The notes under the pieces: generated by a model
The model's input: the letters and a program-made list of their open reading frames with translations, nothing else
Told to the model about the DNA's origin: nothing
Databases searched by the model: none
Part shown: piece by piece, positions 16,838 through 26,099 of the stretch
Layout of the letters: every line of letters starts with the position of its first letter
Numbering within the stretch: position 1 is the first letter of the stretch
Source of the DNA: an uncultured cyanobacterium
GTDB taxonomy: Bacteria > Cyanobacteriota > Cyanobacteriia > Thermostichales > Thermostichaceae
Assembly (NCBI GenBank): GCA_937944885.1
Contig: CALFBB010000062.1
Coordinates: 1-36,806, forward strand
Direction: 5' to 3'
Length of the DNA stretch: 36,806 nt
Translations under genes and position numbers: made by a program

Positions 16838-18994
16838 TCAGGAAGCAGCAGATTCCGACCTGAGGACCCGAAACAGCAGAGAAGGACTTTGCTCCTTGCC
16901 AAAACGGGAGTGGCTGGAGACCGAAAGGGTAAGCTGCCGTTTGCTGCGGGTAATCCCTACGTATAGCAGCCGCAATCGCTCGCCAGCCAGGTCCCAAAAG
17001 GCTTGTTCGGTAGCTGAGTCTGCCTGGGAATTCGAGTCCCCCTTAAGGCGGCGCAACTGTGCCAGGGCCTCCGCCTGTAAATCCACATCTTCTAAAAAAG
17101 CCAAGCCCAGACGGCGCTCCCCATGTTGGGTAGGGAACTCATAGGCCGACAGCTGTGGGATAAAGACCTGATCCCATTCTAGGCCTTTGGAGCGATGCAG
17201 AGTGGTAACAGTGATGCTACCCGGTTCTGGGTTAAAGGTGAGGATCTCAGAGGGTAGGTTGTTAAGGCGGTGATCCAGAATCAACTGGAACTCCTGGGCA
17301 ATCTCTTGCCAATCGGTTTCCGGCAGGGATCCCAGCGTCTGTTCCAATTGATCGATGACGTAGCGGCCGATAAACAACTCTTCTGGTTTGCGATAGAGGC
17401 TTTGCACAACTAAGTTGAGCACCTCCGCCCAAGGGGCACGCCCTGCCCGCAGCCAACCGGCAAGGGTACGCAACAGGGTAGCAAGTTTTTGCCAAGAGGG
17501 GATATCCGGTAGAACAGGAGCCTCACCCAAAGAGGGAAACAACAATCGTTCCGGCAGAGAAGCGCGGATCCAGGTCAGCATCGGCTCTAGCTCCGCCCGT
17601 GGGATCCCGGCCCAATCCGCCAACTGTTCCACTGCCGCTGCCAGGCGTCCCGGTGCTGTAGGCACTGCAAACAGGTTAATCACCCCCTTCAGTTGCAGCA
17701 GCACCCGCCGTTGGCTGGGGTTATTGCGCAACAGATCCAGCACACGCTCGGCCCCTATCCCCTGGAGGTAGTTAAGGACCTTGGCGCCCATCTCGTTGGT
17801 GGTGACCAAAATGGCCACCGTATGTTCAGGAAAGGCTTGTGTCGCTTGAACAGCCTGCAGTGCTACCTGTTGCAGCTCCTTTTCCGGGGGGCCAGGCACC
17901 AATTGAAAGACCACGCTGCCTTCACTGTAGGGAGGATTTTCAGCACCGGCGCCGGCCAATTGAATGTGTTGGGGGGCAAGGGCAGAGCGGAGCACAGGGA
18001 GGGGATGTTCCCGATTTACCCAATCCACCAGACGGTTGGCCAAGGCAATAATCTGGGGAGCACTACGGCTGGACTCCGTCAAGATCAGCTGGGGATGAGC
18101 CTGGCAAAAGGCGCGAAACAGACGCGGCTCGGCAGTGGTGAAGGTACTCATAATGCTTTGGTTGGGATCCCCAACCCGCACCAAGTTGCCGCTGCGTTGG
18201 CTGAGCAGACGCAGCAGCTCCTCCTGTAAAGGGGAGCTATCCTGGGCTTCATCTTCCAACAGGTAGTCGTACCAGTTCTGCACCTGCTGGCGGAGCTGAG
18301 GGCTGCGCTCAATCCACTCCACCGCTTGCCAGGCCAAGTCGTCGTAGTCCAGTTTTCCAAGGCGCTGCAACTCCGCCTGGTAGCTGGCATAGATGGGGGC
18401 AGCCCATGCCAAATAGCCGCCACTATCGGCAGGGATGGCTTCAGGGGGCAAGCGCAGATTTTTGGCCGTGCTGATCACAGCTTGCACCATCTGCTGAAAC
18501 CCTCTTCGGAAACGGACTCGGTTGTCCGCTACCTTCTGCGGGTTCCCATCCGTGGGGATGAGGGGCTCCCACAGCTGGGCATGGCGGTTGAGCCAAGCCC
18601 GACACAAACGACCCAGGAGACGCTCCTGCTCATATTGCTCCAGAATAGATAGCTCCTCCTGCAGTGCCGGCGCTTCCCGCAGCACCCGCAACGACAGAGA
18701 ATGCAGGGTGAAAGCTTGGGTAAAGCGGTTCGGATAGCCCGCCTGCTGTAAACGCTGGTTGATGCGGTTGATCAAATTGCCCCGCGCCGAGCGCATGTAG
18801 GTAAATACGCCAATCCGCTCCGGTGGGATCCCGCGGTTGAGAATTAAATCCGAGATCAACAGCTCCAGAATAAAGGTCTTGCCACTGCCGGGCACAGCGG
18901 CAATTCCCAAAGGCCCCGATTGGTAAGCCAAGGCCTGCTGCTGCGCCGGGCGTAGACTCGGCCAGGGAAAAGGAGGAGAGGCCAAAGTAACCAT
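16838..18994 (-). CDS. UvrD/Rep-family superfamily 1 helicase
   Basis: A 718-residue SF1A DNA helicase, probably in repair or fork restart. Motif I is AAVPGSGKTF (GSGKT at 36-40), motif II LEDEAQD (246-252), motif III VGDPNQSI, motif V ITVTTLHRSKGLEWDQVF and motif VI LLYVGITRSKRQLTLS. The Q-like start RPAQQQAL is present. Motif Ia reads VFTYMRSARGNL (63-74) instead of the common TFTNKAA type, a divergent feature. No nuclease domain is seen at the C-terminus. It starts 13 bp after the HAD hydrolase stop, so the two are probably cotranscribed. It is shorter than and different from UvrD/PcrA; a cyanobacterial-specific branch is likely. Confidence 0.88.
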   Translation of the reverse strand: MVTLASPPFPWPSLRPAQQQALAYQSGPLGIAAVPGSGKTFILELLISDLILNRGIPPERIGVFTYMRSARGNLINRINQRLQQAGYPNRFTQAFTLHSLSLRVLREAPALQEELSILEQYEQERLLGRLCRAWLNRHAQLWEPLIPTDGNPQKVADNRVRFRRGFQQMVQAVISTAKNLRLPPEAIPADSGGYLAWAAPIYASYQAELQRLGKLDYDDLAWQAVEWIERSPQLRQQVQNWYDYLLEDEAQDSSPLQEELLRLLSQRSGNLVRVGDPNQSIMSTFTTAEPRLFRAFCQAHPQLILTESSRSAPQIIALANRLVDWVNREHPLPVLRSALAPQHIQLAGAGAENPPYSEGSVVFQLVPGPPEKELQQVALQAVQATQAFPEHTVAILVTTNEMGAKVLNYLQGIGAERVLDLLRNNPSQRRVLLQLKGVINLFAVPTAPGRLAAAVEQLADWAGIPRAELEPMLTWIRASLPERLLFPSLGEAPVLPDIPSWQKLATLLRTLAGWLRAGRAPWAEVLNLVVQSLYRKPEELFIGRYVIDQLEQTLGSLPETDWQEIAQEFQLILDHRLNNLPSEILTFNPEPGSITVTTLHRSKGLEWDQVFIPQLSAYEFPTQHGERRLGLAFLEDVDLQAEALAQLRRLKGDSNSQADSATEQAFWDLAGERLRLLYVGITRSKRQLTLSVSSHSRFGKEQSPSLLFRVLRSESAAS

Positions 18995-19007
18995 GGAGGG
19001 ATCCCGC

Positions 19008-19886
19008 CTAACTCAGGATGAATGTCTCGATTGCTGCAGCCACCCCATCTTGATCCACAGAAGGAGCCACCCAGTCAGCGTGGGGCAACAAAGCGGCAGA
19101 AGCATTGCCCATGGCCACCCCAATCCCAGCATATTGAATCATCTCAATATCGTTATCCCCATCCCCAATGGCCATCACTTGATCTGCCGATATCCCTAGC
19201 ACCTCCTCCGCCAGAAAACGCACCGCATTGCCCTTGTTCACCGCCGGATGGGTAGCTTCTAGAAAGTTTGGCTCAGAACGAGTGAAGTAAAGCTGCTCAC
19301 GGGAATACTGTTGCCGCAGGGATCCCAACAATTGGCCGATCAAATCGACATCCTCCGACATGGCCAGTACCTTCGTAGGCCGTTGTCCTTGTTGGGCAGC
19401 CGAGAACAGCTGAAAAGGCACCTGGGAGCGCTGGGCATAGGACTGGCTCAGGGGACTGAGCTCCCGCAAATAGAGTTGATCCTCGATGTAAAGATGCACC
19501 ATCAGCGGATAATCCCGCAATTTTTCCAGCAAATCTTCCGCCAGTTCCCAAGCCATAGCCCAGTGCTTTAGGGTGACTTGGCTAACCGGATCCCGGATCA
19601 AAGCCCCCTGGTAGCTACATAAAGGCATATCCGCCCCAATCACATGGTGAAACCGTTCTGCCGAGCGATGCATGCGCCCGGTGGCAATAGCCACCCGTAC
19701 CCCGGCAGCTTTGGCCCTTTGGATGGCCTCCCGCACCGGTTGAGAAACCTCGTTGGAACGCCCGGCAATGGTACCGTCAATATCGAGCACCAGCAGACGA
19801 ATATCTCGCCGAGTAGGTGGATGGGTGGATTTCTCTCCCTGCTCCTTAAACTGAGCTTCAGGTTGAACAACTGGCTGAATTTGCAT
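19008..19886 (-). CDS. Cof-type HAD-IIB family hydrolase
   Basis: A 292-residue haloacid-dehalogenase-type phosphatase. Motif I is LDIDGT (nucleophile and acid Asp, 35-39), motif II ATGR, and motif III/IV KGNAVRFLAEEVLG with GDGDNDIEMIQYAG. The cap is of the C2 (Cof) type, acting on sugar phosphates or nucleotide-like substrates. The frame is open back to 19979, but the ATG at 19886 follows an AGGAGG ribosome site by 6 nt and gives a normal length with a short low-complexity N-terminal tail. It precedes the helicase by 13 bp. Confidence 0.88.
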   Translation of the reverse strand: MQIQPVVQPEAQFKEQGEKSTHPPTRRDIRLLVLDIDGTIAGRSNEVSQPVREAIQRAKAAGVRVAIATGRMHRSAERFHHVIGADMPLCSYQGALIRDPVSQVTLKHWAMAWELAEDLLEKLRDYPLMVHLYIEDQLYLRELSPLSQSYAQRSQVPFQLFSAAQQGQRPTKVLAMSEDVDLIGQLLGSLRQQYSREQLYFTRSEPNFLEATHPAVNKGNAVRFLAEEVLGISADQVMAIGDGDNDIEMIQYAGIGVAMGNASAALLPHADWVAPSVDQDGVAAAIETFILS

Positions 19887-20039
19887 TGCCCCTCCTACTG
19901 GCAACCTTCCAGACGGTAACATGGCTGTAACCAGATTGACTGGCCCCATCAATCTGTGGGATGGATGGAGAAAACCCAAAACCCTGCGGATCGGTTCTCT
20001 CCCGTACGCTTTTGGGAGAGAGTTCTACAATGGAGCAAG

Positions 20040-21008
20040 ATGGATGCCCTAATGGACAAAAACACCGTGACTATGCTGAAACGAATTGGTCGCATTGGCC
20101 GGCCCTTGTTGGCCATTGCTTTGGCGTTGATCCTGGCTTTGGCTCCGGTGAGCAGCGTCTGGGCCCGCAGTGGGGGTCGGATTGGGGGCGGCTCCTTCCG
20201 AGCTCCGACTTTCTCAGCTCCCCGCTCGATCGACCCGCGCTCAGCCCCTGTCTATCCCGGTGGTGGCTACGGAGGTGGCTTTGGCTTTCCTCTGCTGTTG
20301 CCCTTTTTCTGGGGAGGTGGCGGTGGCGGTCTACTGACCCTGTTGCTGTTGATCGGAGCAGGTAGCTTCTTGGTACAGACCTTGCGCTCCGCAGCCGACT
20401 CTGAAGATGGAGACAGCATCCTCGGCAGCCGCGATCCACAAGTAACCGTCGCTCAGGTGAAAGTGGGCTTACTGGCCAGTGCTCGCCAACTGCAAAAGGA
20501 TATCAATACCTTGGCCTTGGAAGCAGATACCCGGTCGCCAGAAGGGCTAAGCCAATTGCTGCAAAATGTCAGCCTTAGCCTGATGCGCTACAGCGACTAC
20601 TGGGCCTATGGCCATGCAGAAGCCGGTAAACTGCCTCTATCCCGTGCTGAATCTCTTTTTTACCAAGCCTCTTTGCAAGAGCGCAGCAAGTTTAGCATCG
20701 AAAGCCTCACCAACCGCAACAATCAGCTACAGCGCGCCTGGCAACCAGCGCTCGAGGGAAACGCCGGTGGGATCCCGGGTGTAGGGGAATATCTGGTTGT
20801 TACGCTGCTAGTGGCGTATCGGGGTGATTCGGATACACTACCAGTAGTTAACTCCGTGGCGGAGCTGCGGCAGTGCCTCATGCAGTTGGCATCCATCCCG
20901 GCAGGGCGGATTGTGGCCGTTGAAGTGCTGTGGACGCCGCAGCTGGAGGGAGACACCCTGTCGGCAGATGCGCTTTTGACTGAGTACCCTGAAATGCGGC
21001 TCCTATGA
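20040..21008 (+). CDS. DUF1517 family membrane protein
   Basis: A 322-residue membrane protein of the DUF1517 family found in cyanobacteria and plants, where a plastid member (FLAP1) has been linked to acclimation to fluctuating light; transfer of that role here is inference. A signal-like helix (ending around VSSVWA) is followed by a Gly/Ser/Arg-rich linker (RSGGRIGGGSFRAPTFSAP), a Gly-rich stretch, then a second helix (LLTLLLLIGAGSFLVQTL). The soluble C-domain includes DPQVTVAQVKVGLLASARQLQKDI and EYLVVTLLVAYRGD, ending VLWTPQ. ATGs at 20040, 20052 and 20073 are all possible and none has a strong ribosome site. Likely cotranscribed with the next two genes. Confidence 0.82.
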   Translation: MDALMDKNTVTMLKRIGRIGRPLLAIALALILALAPVSSVWARSGGRIGGGSFRAPTFSAPRSIDPRSAPVYPGGGYGGGFGFPLLLPFFWGGGGGGLLTLLLLIGAGSFLVQTLRSAADSEDGDSILGSRDPQVTVAQVKVGLLASARQLQKDINTLALEADTRSPEGLSQLLQNVSLSLMRYSDYWAYGHAEAGKLPLSRAESLFYQASLQERSKFSIESLTNRNNQLQRAWQPALEGNAGGIPGVGEYLVVTLLVAYRGDSDTLPVVNSVAELRQCLMQLASIPAGRIVAVEVLWTPQLEGDTLSADALLTEYPEMRLL

Positions 21009-21094
21009 GCGTCTAGGGGTGAACAGAGGGCGGCTCCGGCTGAGTGTCTTAACCCTTTTCGAGCTCCCCGCCGCTGTGGTTTGGGAGAGGTTCT

Positions 21095-21859
21095 ATGTCT
21101 GGGTATGATACTGGAGGTCGCCGTTCCTCCTGGAGTGTCGGTAAAGCAAAGCAAGCGGATGCTTTGCTGGAGGATCTGTTCAAGGATCTGGAGCGCAGCT
21201 TTGAGGAAGGGTTAGAGCAGCTGGAGGAGTATCCCTATTTCGGTACGCGCCCCCCGTTGTTTCCTCGCCGTTCCTACGCCGCTGCAGGGATGCTGCTGGG
21301 GATGGCCTCGGCTGCTACCTGTGTGGCGGGGCTGGTCTTTTGGATGAGCTTACGCCCACAAGCTTTGGTCTTCTTGGATGAGGGGCTACTCCCTTCTGTG
21401 CAAGAGAGGGGGGGTTTGCCGTCGGATCCCCTACCGGATTCTTTTCTGGAGCAAGAGTTGGCAACTCAGCTTACGGCGGAGGATCAGCCTGAGGTCACTG
21501 CCGAGAAGGGAGAAAATTCAGCAAATCCCAATCCCTCAGTAACCACGACAACGGCTACTGCAACAGCGCCGGCTTCAACCCGGGTGGCTGCTTCGGTTGT
21601 TTCTGCACCCTCTGCGTCGGTAGCCCCACCCGTTCGGATCCCGCCCCAGCCAGTACCGCAGATGAAACTGGTTGGTTTAATCCACGACCCAGGTGCACCT
21701 AAGGCTCTGATTTTGATCGACAACGTGGTGCGGCAGGTGCCAGTTGGTCACCCTGTCAAAGGGGAGTGGCGCGTCACTTCCATCAGCCCCTATGGGGTAG
21801 CGGTTAGCAATGGGGCTCAAAGTGTCACTTTGCAGTTGGGGTTAACGCAGCGAGTTTGA
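21095..21859 (+). CDS. Single-pass membrane protein with GspC/PilP-like C-domain
   Basis: A 254-residue protein not recognised by name. The cytoplasmic N-terminus contains an acidic helical stretch (about 20-48), followed by one membrane helix (about 61-84), a Thr/Ala/Ser/Pro-rich linker (about 135-188), and a periplasmic C-terminal domain (190-254): MKLVGLIHDPGAPKALILID, VRQVPVGHPVKGEWRVTSISPYGVAVSNG and QSVTLQLG. That arrangement of helix, linker and small beta-domain looks like GspC/PilP homology-region proteins of type II secretion and type IV pili. GGAGAGG lies just before the ATG. It sits 86 bp after the DUF1517 gene and before a cyclophilin lipoprotein. Confidence 0.6.
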   Translation: MSGYDTGGRRSSWSVGKAKQADALLEDLFKDLERSFEEGLEQLEEYPYFGTRPPLFPRRSYAAAGMLLGMASAATCVAGLVFWMSLRPQALVFLDEGLLPSVQERGGLPSDPLPDSFLEQELATQLTAEDQPEVTAEKGENSANPNPSVTTTTATATAPASTRVAASVVSAPSASVAPPVRIPPQPVPQMKLVGLIHDPGAPKALILIDNVVRQVPVGHPVKGEWRVTSISPYGVAVSNGAQSVTLQLGLTQRV

Positions 21860-21936
21860 GGTACGGAGGAGAGGGAGATCTCATTTCATTCAAGGGGGAT
21901 CCTAGTCTTGGTGGTGGACGGGAAAGGAGCGCATAC

Positions 21937-22698
21937 ATGAATCGGTACGGAGCGGGTATGGCTTTAGCCCTTGGGTACCTCTGCTTGGGTTTGCTGAGTT
22001 GTCGGAGTAGGACTCCGCCACCAGCCTCGCTTCAGCAAGGGATCCCGGCGGCCTATGCCGATCGTCCGCAGTTGCGGGGCAAGGCCCTGGTGGAATTGGA
22101 ACTGCAAACTGCTAAAGCGGGGGTGGGCAAGGTAATTCTCGAGCTCCACGGCGAGGCTGCCCCTCTGACTGCTGGCCAGTTTGTGGACTTGGTCCGGCGC
22201 GGTTTCTACAATGGCCTCACCTTCCACCGGGTGGAGAAAGATCCACAGCCTTTTGTGGTCCAGGGGGGGGACCCACGGGGGGATGGCACAGGCGGTGCAA
22301 CTGAACCCGGTAGCAACCGTATCCGCACCCTGCCCTTGGAAATTCAGGTACGGGGTGAGCCTTATCCTCGTTACAACACCTTGATTGAGGATCCCATTAC
22401 CTTGCGTCAGTTGGTTTTGCCTCATCGTTTGGGGGCAGTGGCCATGGCCCGTTCTAGCCCCCTGGATTCTGCGTCTTCTCAGTTTTACATTAGCCTGTCT
22501 GCCCTGCCAATTTTGGATGGACGTTACGCCGTCTTCGGGTATGTCATCGAAGGGATGGAATGGGTAGACCAGATTCAGGTGGGAGATGTGATCCGCTCAG
22601 CACGGGTGATCGAGGGGGAAGAATGGCTTGTAGTTGAAGCAGCAGCCTCTCGGCAACAGGAGCAAGAACAACAAACTAGGGATCCCAACCGTTTATGA
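21937..22698 (+). CDS. Cyclophilin-type peptidyl-prolyl isomerase, lipoprotein
   Basis: A 253-residue peptidyl-prolyl cis-trans isomerase, probably anchored in the periplasm or thylakoid lumen. The signal helix ends in the lipobox LLSC (Cys22). The cyclophilin fold shows TAGQFVDLVRRGFYNGLTFHRV, FVVQGGDPRGDGTGG, and the later SSQFYISLSALPILDGRYAVFGYVIEGM; the catalytic Arg is in FHRV. AAGGAG (21924-21929) with 7-nt spacing fixes the ATG at 21937; the frame reads through back to the stop of the preceding gene. An insertion carrying EIQVRGEPYPRYNT is typical of cyanobacterial/plastid members. Probably folds exported proteins. Confidence 0.92.
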   Translation: MNRYGAGMALALGYLCLGLLSCRSRTPPPASLQQGIPAAYADRPQLRGKALVELELQTAKAGVGKVILELHGEAAPLTAGQFVDLVRRGFYNGLTFHRVEKDPQPFVVQGGDPRGDGTGGATEPGSNRIRTLPLEIQVRGEPYPRYNTLIEDPITLRQLVLPHRLGAVAMARSSPLDSASSQFYISLSALPILDGRYAVFGYVIEGMEWVDQIQVGDVIRSARVIEGEEWLVVEAAASRQQEQEQQTRDPNRL

Positions 22699-22746
22699 TG
22701 GGCAACAGGTTGACGGCTTCGGATGTTCTGGGTTGAAGAGCAGGTG

Positions 22747-22775
22747 TTGCAACGGTTTTCCATGCACTGTAGCCT
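22747..22775 (+). promoter_or_regulatory. Possible promoter for the HEAT-repeat gene
   Basis: TTGCAA (22747-22752) and TAGCCT (22770-22775) are separated by 17 bp, about 50 bp before the HEAT-repeat gene's ATG. The -10 element is weak. Offered as a candidate only. Confidence 0.25.
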
Positions 22776-22826
22776 AGCCCTTGCGCCCTCCCTGCTGGTG
22801 GCCTCATCTGCCAGGGGCACCCTTTC

Positions 22827-23606
22827 ATGTACGAAGATGCTTTTTCCCCACTAGAACCGTTAGATGAACTTCCACCGCATCCGCCTCCAGAGGTGGATGT
22901 GGAGCTGATGCTGCAGCAGCTACAGGATAGGGATCCCTATTTGCGCATACAGGCGGTGCGTGCCTTCTGCGATATAGAAGAACCCCGTGCTGTTCAGCAT
23001 CTGCTGGCGTTGGTCCGGGATCCCTGCCCATTGGTGCGGGTAGGGGCTGCCTATGCCCTAGGGCGCAACCCCGATCCCAGCGGCGTGGAGGTCTTGATCG
23101 AGGGCTTGCGTTGGGACTGGAATGGCTATGTGCGCAAAGGCCTAGTTTGGGCGCTAGGCAACGCTAAGGATCCCCGTGCCTATCCGGTGTTGATGGAGGC
23201 TTTGGCGGGCGACATCACAGCTGTGCGGCTGTGGGCTGCCGGTGCCCTCGGACAATTGGCGCAAGCGCTGCCCAGTTCAGCCTTACCTGAGGTGGTTGCA
23301 GCCCTCTGTCGGGGTTTGGCTTCGGATCCGGTTGCACCTGTACGGGGCAACTGTGCCTGGGCGCTGGGCATTCTTGGGCAACAACTCAAGCAACAACTCA
23401 AACAGATGCCAATGGATCCCATTCAGGATCAAGCTCCCTACCTAACCTTAATCCGGCAGCTGTTGGCCAGTGCCAGTGGTGATCCCGACTGGGGAGTGCG
23501 GGATGATGCGCGCCTCTCTTTACAAAAGTTGGCCGATCCAGAAACAGAGTCCTTTCTGCAGGAGCAGCTGGAGAGTCTGGATGGATCTGACCAGATGATG
23601 AACTGA
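22827..23606 (+). CDS. HEAT-repeat protein (PBS-lyase-type repeats)
   Basis: A 259-residue helical-repeat protein. Repeats are seen as DRDPYLRIQAVRAFCDIEEPRAVQHLLALV, DPCPLVRVGAAYALGRNPDPSGVEVLIEGL, WDWNGYVRKGLVWALGNAKDPRAYPVLMEAL, GDITAVRLWAAGALGQLAQ and PVAPVRGNCAWALGILGQ. These match the phycobilisome-lyase HEAT-like repeat family. CpcE/F-type phycobilin lyases belong here, but many repeats of this kind serve other roles and no phycobiliprotein gene is adjacent. The gene follows the cyclophilin gene by 128 bp. The specific partner is unknown. Confidence 0.82.
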   Translation: MYEDAFSPLEPLDELPPHPPPEVDVELMLQQLQDRDPYLRIQAVRAFCDIEEPRAVQHLLALVRDPCPLVRVGAAYALGRNPDPSGVEVLIEGLRWDWNGYVRKGLVWALGNAKDPRAYPVLMEALAGDITAVRLWAAGALGQLAQALPSSALPEVVAALCRGLASDPVAPVRGNCAWALGILGQQLKQQLKQMPMDPIQDQAPYLTLIRQLLASASGDPDWGVRDDARLSLQKLADPETESFLQEQLESLDGSDQMMN

Positions 23607-23976
23607 CTTCCGGCGTTTTTGATTCACTTGTACTGCTTGGAATAGAAGCATCGGGTTTCTTGTACAAATTGAAAAGATAGGGAAGCTCATCTATCTGGAT
23701 ACAGGTGTGACCGACATCGCTACCCCTAGCAGAGTGGAAGCCGCTTACAGGGTGTCAGCCAGGTGCAGGTGAATATTTATGCGGGCTTTAAAGACAGAAG
23801 TGTTGCTCCGTTTAGCTTAGCCAAATTGATAAGTTGTAGTTGAAGACACAGGGGCGTGGAATCCGGAGTTCCTAGCCTTGCGGGTCTGGACAAGAGGCGC
23901 TATCAAGCTTAGGTCTGATCCAGATTCGGCACATCCTATCGTTGAGATCAGTTTCTGCTGCAGGGAAGGGAAAACT
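23607..23976. other. Intergenic region, 370 bp, no feature recognised
   Basis: Between the HEAT-repeat gene and the convergent HyuA-type gene. I looked for a tRNA, SRP RNA, 6S RNA, tmRNA or small ORF and found none that can be supported. Base composition is more A/T-rich than the neighbouring genes. Confidence 0.4.
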
Positions 23977-26094
23977 CTACTGATGACTTAGAATTAGCGT
24001 TCCCACGGGATCTACCTGCCCTTGCCAGCCCGCTTCGATCACGGCTGTTGCCTCCGGCAGTTCTACAATCGCCGGCCCCTGCAGCTGAAATCCTACTCCC
24101 ATGCGCAGCCGATCGTAGACGGGCACCGTTTGCCAGGTCCTTTCAAACCAAGCCAGCCGCCGGCCTATGCAGGGATCCCCTGGCAGAGGGGTGGGAGCCA
24201 CCAAGGGAACTCTGGGCAGAGCCTGCACAGCTTGCAAACGTAACTGAACGGCTTCTACCGGTTGGGCCGGATCCTGCCAGCCATAGCGCTGCTGGTGAGC
24301 GGCATGAAAGTGTTGCTCTATCTGGGCCACGGGATCCGACAGGTGCACCGGGATCCCCAACTCAAAAGATTGACCCCGGTAGCGTAGATCTAGGCTAAAG
24401 TGCAGAGTCGGATCCTGTAAATCTGCTTGTGCTTGTTGGATCAGGGGGGCCGCCCAGGTTTCCAGAGGGGATCCCTGCAAGTCAAGCTGTCGCAGCGGTT
24501 GCAAGATTGGCCGCCGATAATCGCGTCGTAAATCGGCCAAGGCCATCCCTAAAGCGGAGAGAACCCCACAGGCTGCCGGGATCAAAAGGGTGCGCATTCC
24601 TAAGGCCTCAGCCAGTGCACAGGCATGCATCGGCCCTGCCCCCCCAAAAGCCAGTAGGGCAAACTCTGCCGGATCCAGGCCTCGTTCTACGCTGATCACC
24701 CGCAAGGCCCGCGACATGGCTACATTGGCCAGGGTACGGATGCCAACGGCTGCTTCCTCCAGGCTTAAGCCCAAGGGATCCGCCACTGTCTGCAGAGCCT
24801 GTTCTGCCAGATCCCGCCGCAGCTGCACCGCCTCTCCCAACCAGCCCCTGTCTGGCAAATAGCCCAACCAGAGATTGGCATCGGTAACAGTAGGGGCTGT
24901 TCCACCGCGGCCATAGCAAGCCGGCCCTGGATCGGATCCAGCACTTTCCGGCCCCACCTCTAACCCTCCCCCTGGCAGCAAGCGGGCCAGGGATCCTCCC
25001 CCGGCACTGACAGTGTGTAGATCAATTTGGGGCTGCTGCACAGGCAACCCACACACCACCGCCGCAGGAGTTACCTGAGGGATCCCATTCTGGATCAAGG
25101 CCACATCTGTGCTGGTGCCCCCCATATCAAAGCTGAGCAAATGGGTATAGCCGCTTAACCGGCCCAGGTAAGCTGCACCGTACACGCCACCGGCCGGCCC
25201 CGATAACAAGGCCAGGGAAGCATGGGCCGCTGCCTGGGCAGTAGAGGTGACTCCACCGGAAGACTGCATGATTAGAGGCTGGGGGATCCGCCGTTTTTCA
25301 CAGCCTTCGGTTAACCGCTGCAGATAACCCGCCAGAGCTGGGCTGAGGTAGGCGTCGATGGCCGTGGTACTAAACCGTTCGTATTCCCGGAACTCCGGTG
25401 CTACCTCGCAAGATAGAGAAACATGCAGATTGGGAAATCTTTTTCTCAAGGCTGCTCCCAGCCGCTGCTCATGCTGCGGGTAAAGGAAAGAGAACAAAAA
25501 CCCCACCCCAATGGAGCGGATCCCATCCCGTTGCACTCGTTCGGCAACCACTTGCAGTACCCGCTCTATCTCTGAGTCGGTAAGAGGTTGGAGAACCCCA
25601 GACCTACTACAGCGCTCCCGCACCTCAATGCAGTGGTGACGGGGCACCACCGGCTCCGGTTTCGGTTGGGTCAAATCGTAAAGGGAGGGGCGGTTTTGCC
25701 GAGCAATGGCTAAGATATCGCGGAACCCTGCTGTTGTTAAAAACAGCGTCGGGGATCCCTTGCGCTCCAGCAGCGCATTGGTAGCCACCGTCATGCCATG
25801 GCAAAATAGAGCGATATCTACTGGGCGGATCCTGTCTAGGGCAGCAAACACCCCCACCTCCGGGCTAGGAGTCGAGAGAACCTTTGCCGTTTGCATCTGC
25901 CCATCCCGCAACAGCACCAAATCCGTAAAAGTCCCCCCAACATCAATCCCTAGGCGCGCCCCGCTGCCTTTGGGCTGCCCTTGCTCAGGGGTAGAGGGAT
26001 TCACAGGTACATTGACAGCAGCATCAGAAGAAGGAGGCACAACTTCCACCCCTACAGCTACGTGAATGCTCCGCTTATGACGCTTTGCGTGCAT
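23977..26094 (-). CDS. Hydantoinase/oxoprolinase HyuA-type ATP-dependent hydrolase
   Basis: A 705-residue protein of the HyuA family, ATP-dependent ring-opening hydrolases of the actin/ASKHA fold (5-oxoprolinase, N-methylhydantoinase A, acetone carboxylase beta). The phosphate-binding GIDVGGTFTD is at 49-58, followed by GMTVATNALLERKG, a SSGGVTS stretch, LSGPAGGVYGAAYLG, DMGGTSTDVALI and LLAFGGAGPMHACALAEALG. The frame is open to 26172, but the first 26 residues lie in the duplicated ~350-bp sequence, so the ATG at 26094 is chosen; the real start may be later, near the conserved block. The usual HyuB partner is not adjacent. Substrate unknown. Confidence 0.82.
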   Translation of the reverse strand: MHAKRHKRSIHVAVGVEVVPPSSDAAVNVPVNPSTPEQGQPKGSGARLGIDVGGTFTDLVLLRDGQMQTAKVLSTPSPEVGVFAALDRIRPVDIALFCHGMTVATNALLERKGSPTLFLTTAGFRDILAIARQNRPSLYDLTQPKPEPVVPRHHCIEVRERCSRSGVLQPLTDSEIERVLQVVAERVQRDGIRSIGVGFLFSFLYPQHEQRLGAALRKRFPNLHVSLSCEVAPEFREYERFSTTAIDAYLSPALAGYLQRLTEGCEKRRIPQPLIMQSSGGVTSTAQAAAHASLALLSGPAGGVYGAAYLGRLSGYTHLLSFDMGGTSTDVALIQNGIPQVTPAAVVCGLPVQQPQIDLHTVSAGGGSLARLLPGGGLEVGPESAGSDPGPACYGRGGTAPTVTDANLWLGYLPDRGWLGEAVQLRRDLAEQALQTVADPLGLSLEEAAVGIRTLANVAMSRALRVISVERGLDPAEFALLAFGGAGPMHACALAEALGMRTLLIPAACGVLSALGMALADLRRDYRRPILQPLRQLDLQGSPLETWAAPLIQQAQADLQDPTLHFSLDLRYRGQSFELGIPVHLSDPVAQIEQHFHAAHQQRYGWQDPAQPVEAVQLRLQAVQALPRVPLVAPTPLPGDPCIGRRLAWFERTWQTVPVYDRLRMGVGFQLQGPAIVELPEATAVIEAGWQGQVDPVGTLILSHQ

Positions 26095-26099
26095 AATCG

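Noticed and set aside
17693-18229. 178-codon plus-strand ORF opposite the helicase
   Set aside because: Antisense to helicase motifs that are intact on the minus strand; no domain is recognisable.
22827-23606. CpcE/CpcF phycobilin lyase assignment for the HEAT-repeat protein
   Set aside because: HEAT-like repeats are shared by many proteins and no phycobiliprotein or partner lyase gene is adjacent, so only the repeat family is called.
23607-23976. Small RNA or tRNA in the 370-bp gap
   Set aside because: No cloverleaf, no SRP/6S/tmRNA signature and no codon-like frame could be supported.
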